37,500 nucleotides of DNA, from contig NC_135562.1 of the NCBI RefSeq assembly GCF_964340395.1, forward strand, positions 15,616,296 through 15,653,795. The letters run 5' to 3'. Source of the DNA: Glandiceps talaboti. Lineage: Eukaryota; Hemichordata; Enteropneusta; Spengelidae. The notes below the pieces were generated by a model. That model was not told the DNA's origin. It did no database searches and was given only the letters and a program-made list of their open reading frames with translations. The translations under genes and the position numbers were made by a program. Positions 35,872-37,500 of the stretch are shown here, one piece after another. Within the stretch, counting starts at the first letter, position 1. Each line of letters begins with the position of its first letter.

Positions 35872-36322
35872 GTAAGTTGCAGCTGTCGTAGATTCCATAT
35901 TTTCAATTTGCTAGTGGTCGTTGTTCGCCTTGGGTAAGAAAATATGCACTACAGCTGTTTGTACTACATCTATACATACGTATTTCATATAGCAGCGACT
36001 GTCACTAAAAAGTTCACAGAATGAACAAGATGTTACCTCAACCCTTCCCCGAATTATTAGTGTATTCTTGTATCATTTAGACTGTATTAAAAAAGGACAG
36101 ACGGATGTGACTCTTTGCACCACTGGCAGAATATAATAAGACATTTGTATTGGGGTTGGTGTCATGAAAGAAATAAAAGGCCCACAGACAGAATTCTTAA
36201 ACAGTTTAAACAGGAAATATGTCACGGTTTGTTGTTTTCCAAAAACTGCACATCTCTCGTCTATCCCTTTCTCCCTCTCTATAACTATCATTCCTTGTTG
36301 GACAGTCTAGATCTGTTTAGCT

Positions 36323-36475
36323 GTCGGTCAGTCAGTCAGTCAGTCAGTCAGTCAGTCAGTCAGTCAGTCCGTCCGTCCGTCGGTCCGTCAGTCAGTCAGT
36401 CAGTCAGTCAGTCAGTCAGTCAGTCAGTCAGTCAGTCAGTCAGTCAGTCAGTCAGTCAGTCAGTCAGTCAATCAG

Positions 36476-36566
<91 letters not shown>

Positions 36567-36605
36567 GTCAGTCGGTCGGTCAGTCACTCAATCACTCACT
36601 CACTC
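36323..36605. repeat. (GTCA)n / (CAAT)n compound microsatellite
   Basis: About 280 bp of GTCA units with GTCC variants, passing into CAAT units and back to GTCG/CACT. Translates as Ser-Gln-Ser-Val and Asn-Gln-Ser-Ile repeats. Confidence 0.97.
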
Positions 36606-36654
36606 GGTCGATCAGTCAGTACAGTTCGTGCGACTACTTTCCTCCTCCTCCTCT

Positions 36655-36669
36655 TCCTCTGTCTGTCTA

Positions 36670-36747
<78 letters not shown>

Positions 36748-36755
36748 CCTCTCTC
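36655..36755. repeat. (CTGT)n microsatellite
   Basis: About 100 bp of CTGT units directly between two other tetranucleotide arrays. Confidence 0.97.
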
Positions 36756-36767
36756 TCCCTCCCTCAG

Positions 36768-37029
36768 CATGTATGTATGTATGTATGTATGTATGTATGT
36801 ATGTATGTATGTATGTATGTATGTATGTATGTATGTATGTATGTATGTATGTATGTATGTATGTATGTATGTATGTATGTATGTATGTATGTATGTATGT
36901 ATGTATGTATGTGTGTGTAAGTATGTATGTACATTTGTATGTATGTATGTATGTATGTATGTATGTATGTACATTTGTATGTATGTATGTATGTATGTAT
37001 GTATGTATGTATGTATGTATGTATGTATG
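36768..37029. repeat. (ATGT)n microsatellite
   Basis: About 260 bp of ATGT units with GTGT and ACATTTGT interruptions; open in several frames on both strands. Confidence 0.97.
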
Positions 37030-37500
37030 AAAGTTCTGCATTTTTCATCGGTATAGCTTGTTTAGTTTTTAGTTAGGTTAAAGGGCGCCATCACCGTTGC
37101 ATTTTAAACTCTCGATCGGTATGCCAAAGTTTCCTCCATTCGACTAATCACTTGGTTTACTGTGTCTATTATGAAAAAAAACCCACATGGCAAATCTGAA
37201 CTTAAAAGGCATGGAAATAAAAGCAATTGAAAATAGATGAAATAGATATACAACAATTGCTCGATGTCCAACGTTCGTCTTGCCGCCCAACCTACTTAAT
37301 CGTGTCTTTACCGTACACAGCGAAATTGTTATTTATTCTCAACAAACCTGTCACTAAATCTACTATTTATAGCAGTTACTGGTCTTCTTATTTAGTACTT
37401 TAGAGCAAGTGTGTACCCGGGGGAAATGTCATTTGTTTGTTCGAGAATGGCTCTAGCTGCAGTTGTCTTCACTGAAGTCGGGGGGGGGGGGGGTGTTTTT

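Larger units (their letters stand above)
35872..37500. other. Probable intron 1 of gene F, microsatellite-rich
   Basis: Dominated by tetranucleotide arrays at 36323-37029; no exon found. It ends in a G run (about 37481-37494). Confidence 0.5.

Noticed and set aside
36115-37056. 313-codon open frame, the longest in the window
   Set aside because: It consists almost entirely of GTCA, CAAT, CTGT and ATGT tetranucleotide repeats, which are open in several frames on both strands; there is no domain or splice support.

Overview
This is metazoan nuclear DNA: genes are split by long GT-AG introns, exon phases are consistent, and the introns are AT-leaning and packed with very long microsatellites, minisatellites, MITE-like elements and dead LINE pieces. 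Repeat style and gene architecture suggest a marine invertebrate bilaterian; the sequence alone does not let me name the phylum.

The organising feature is a head-to-tail cluster, all on the + strand, of at least five (probably six) related genes for small type I membrane proteins. I call them A to F because I recognise no established family name. The shared plan is: a signal-peptide exon ending in phase 0; a cysteine-domain exon of 157 or 160 nt with the core PPDxCxLLPCPx(4)NCxC; an optional Thr/Ser-rich stalk exon; an optional micro-exon; a transmembrane exon; and one terminal exon for a cytoplasmic tail rich in tyrosine motifs. Ectodomain introns are phase 1, so ectodomain exons can be skipped, gained or lost without a frameshift. 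The TM-tail intron is phase 2.

Layout. A (2757-5252) enters from the left with only its last three exons. B (6547-10657) is complete but looks like a fusion of a C-like 5' half and a D-like 3' half; its stalk exon has decayed into a CAA microsatellite. A dead LINE fragment (about 10920-12185) separates B from C. C (12724-14456) ends in its stalk exon with a short hydrophobic C-terminus, suggesting a GPI or tail anchor. D (16662-19140) has no stalk and its tail is cut by a frameshift. E (21117-31287) is the intact full-length member, 464 codons, with a Thr-rich stalk and a 237-codon basic tail containing YEEI and YEDF motifs. F (35809-35871) is a signal-peptide exon whose remainder would lie right of the window.

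The working picture is a fast-evolving array in which the ectodomain is kept while the membrane anchor and the signalling tail are swapped, truncated or lost. Extracellular display plus SH2-type tyrosine motifs suggests a recognition or signalling receptor family, but ligand and role are inference. Most other open frames are microsatellites open in several frames.
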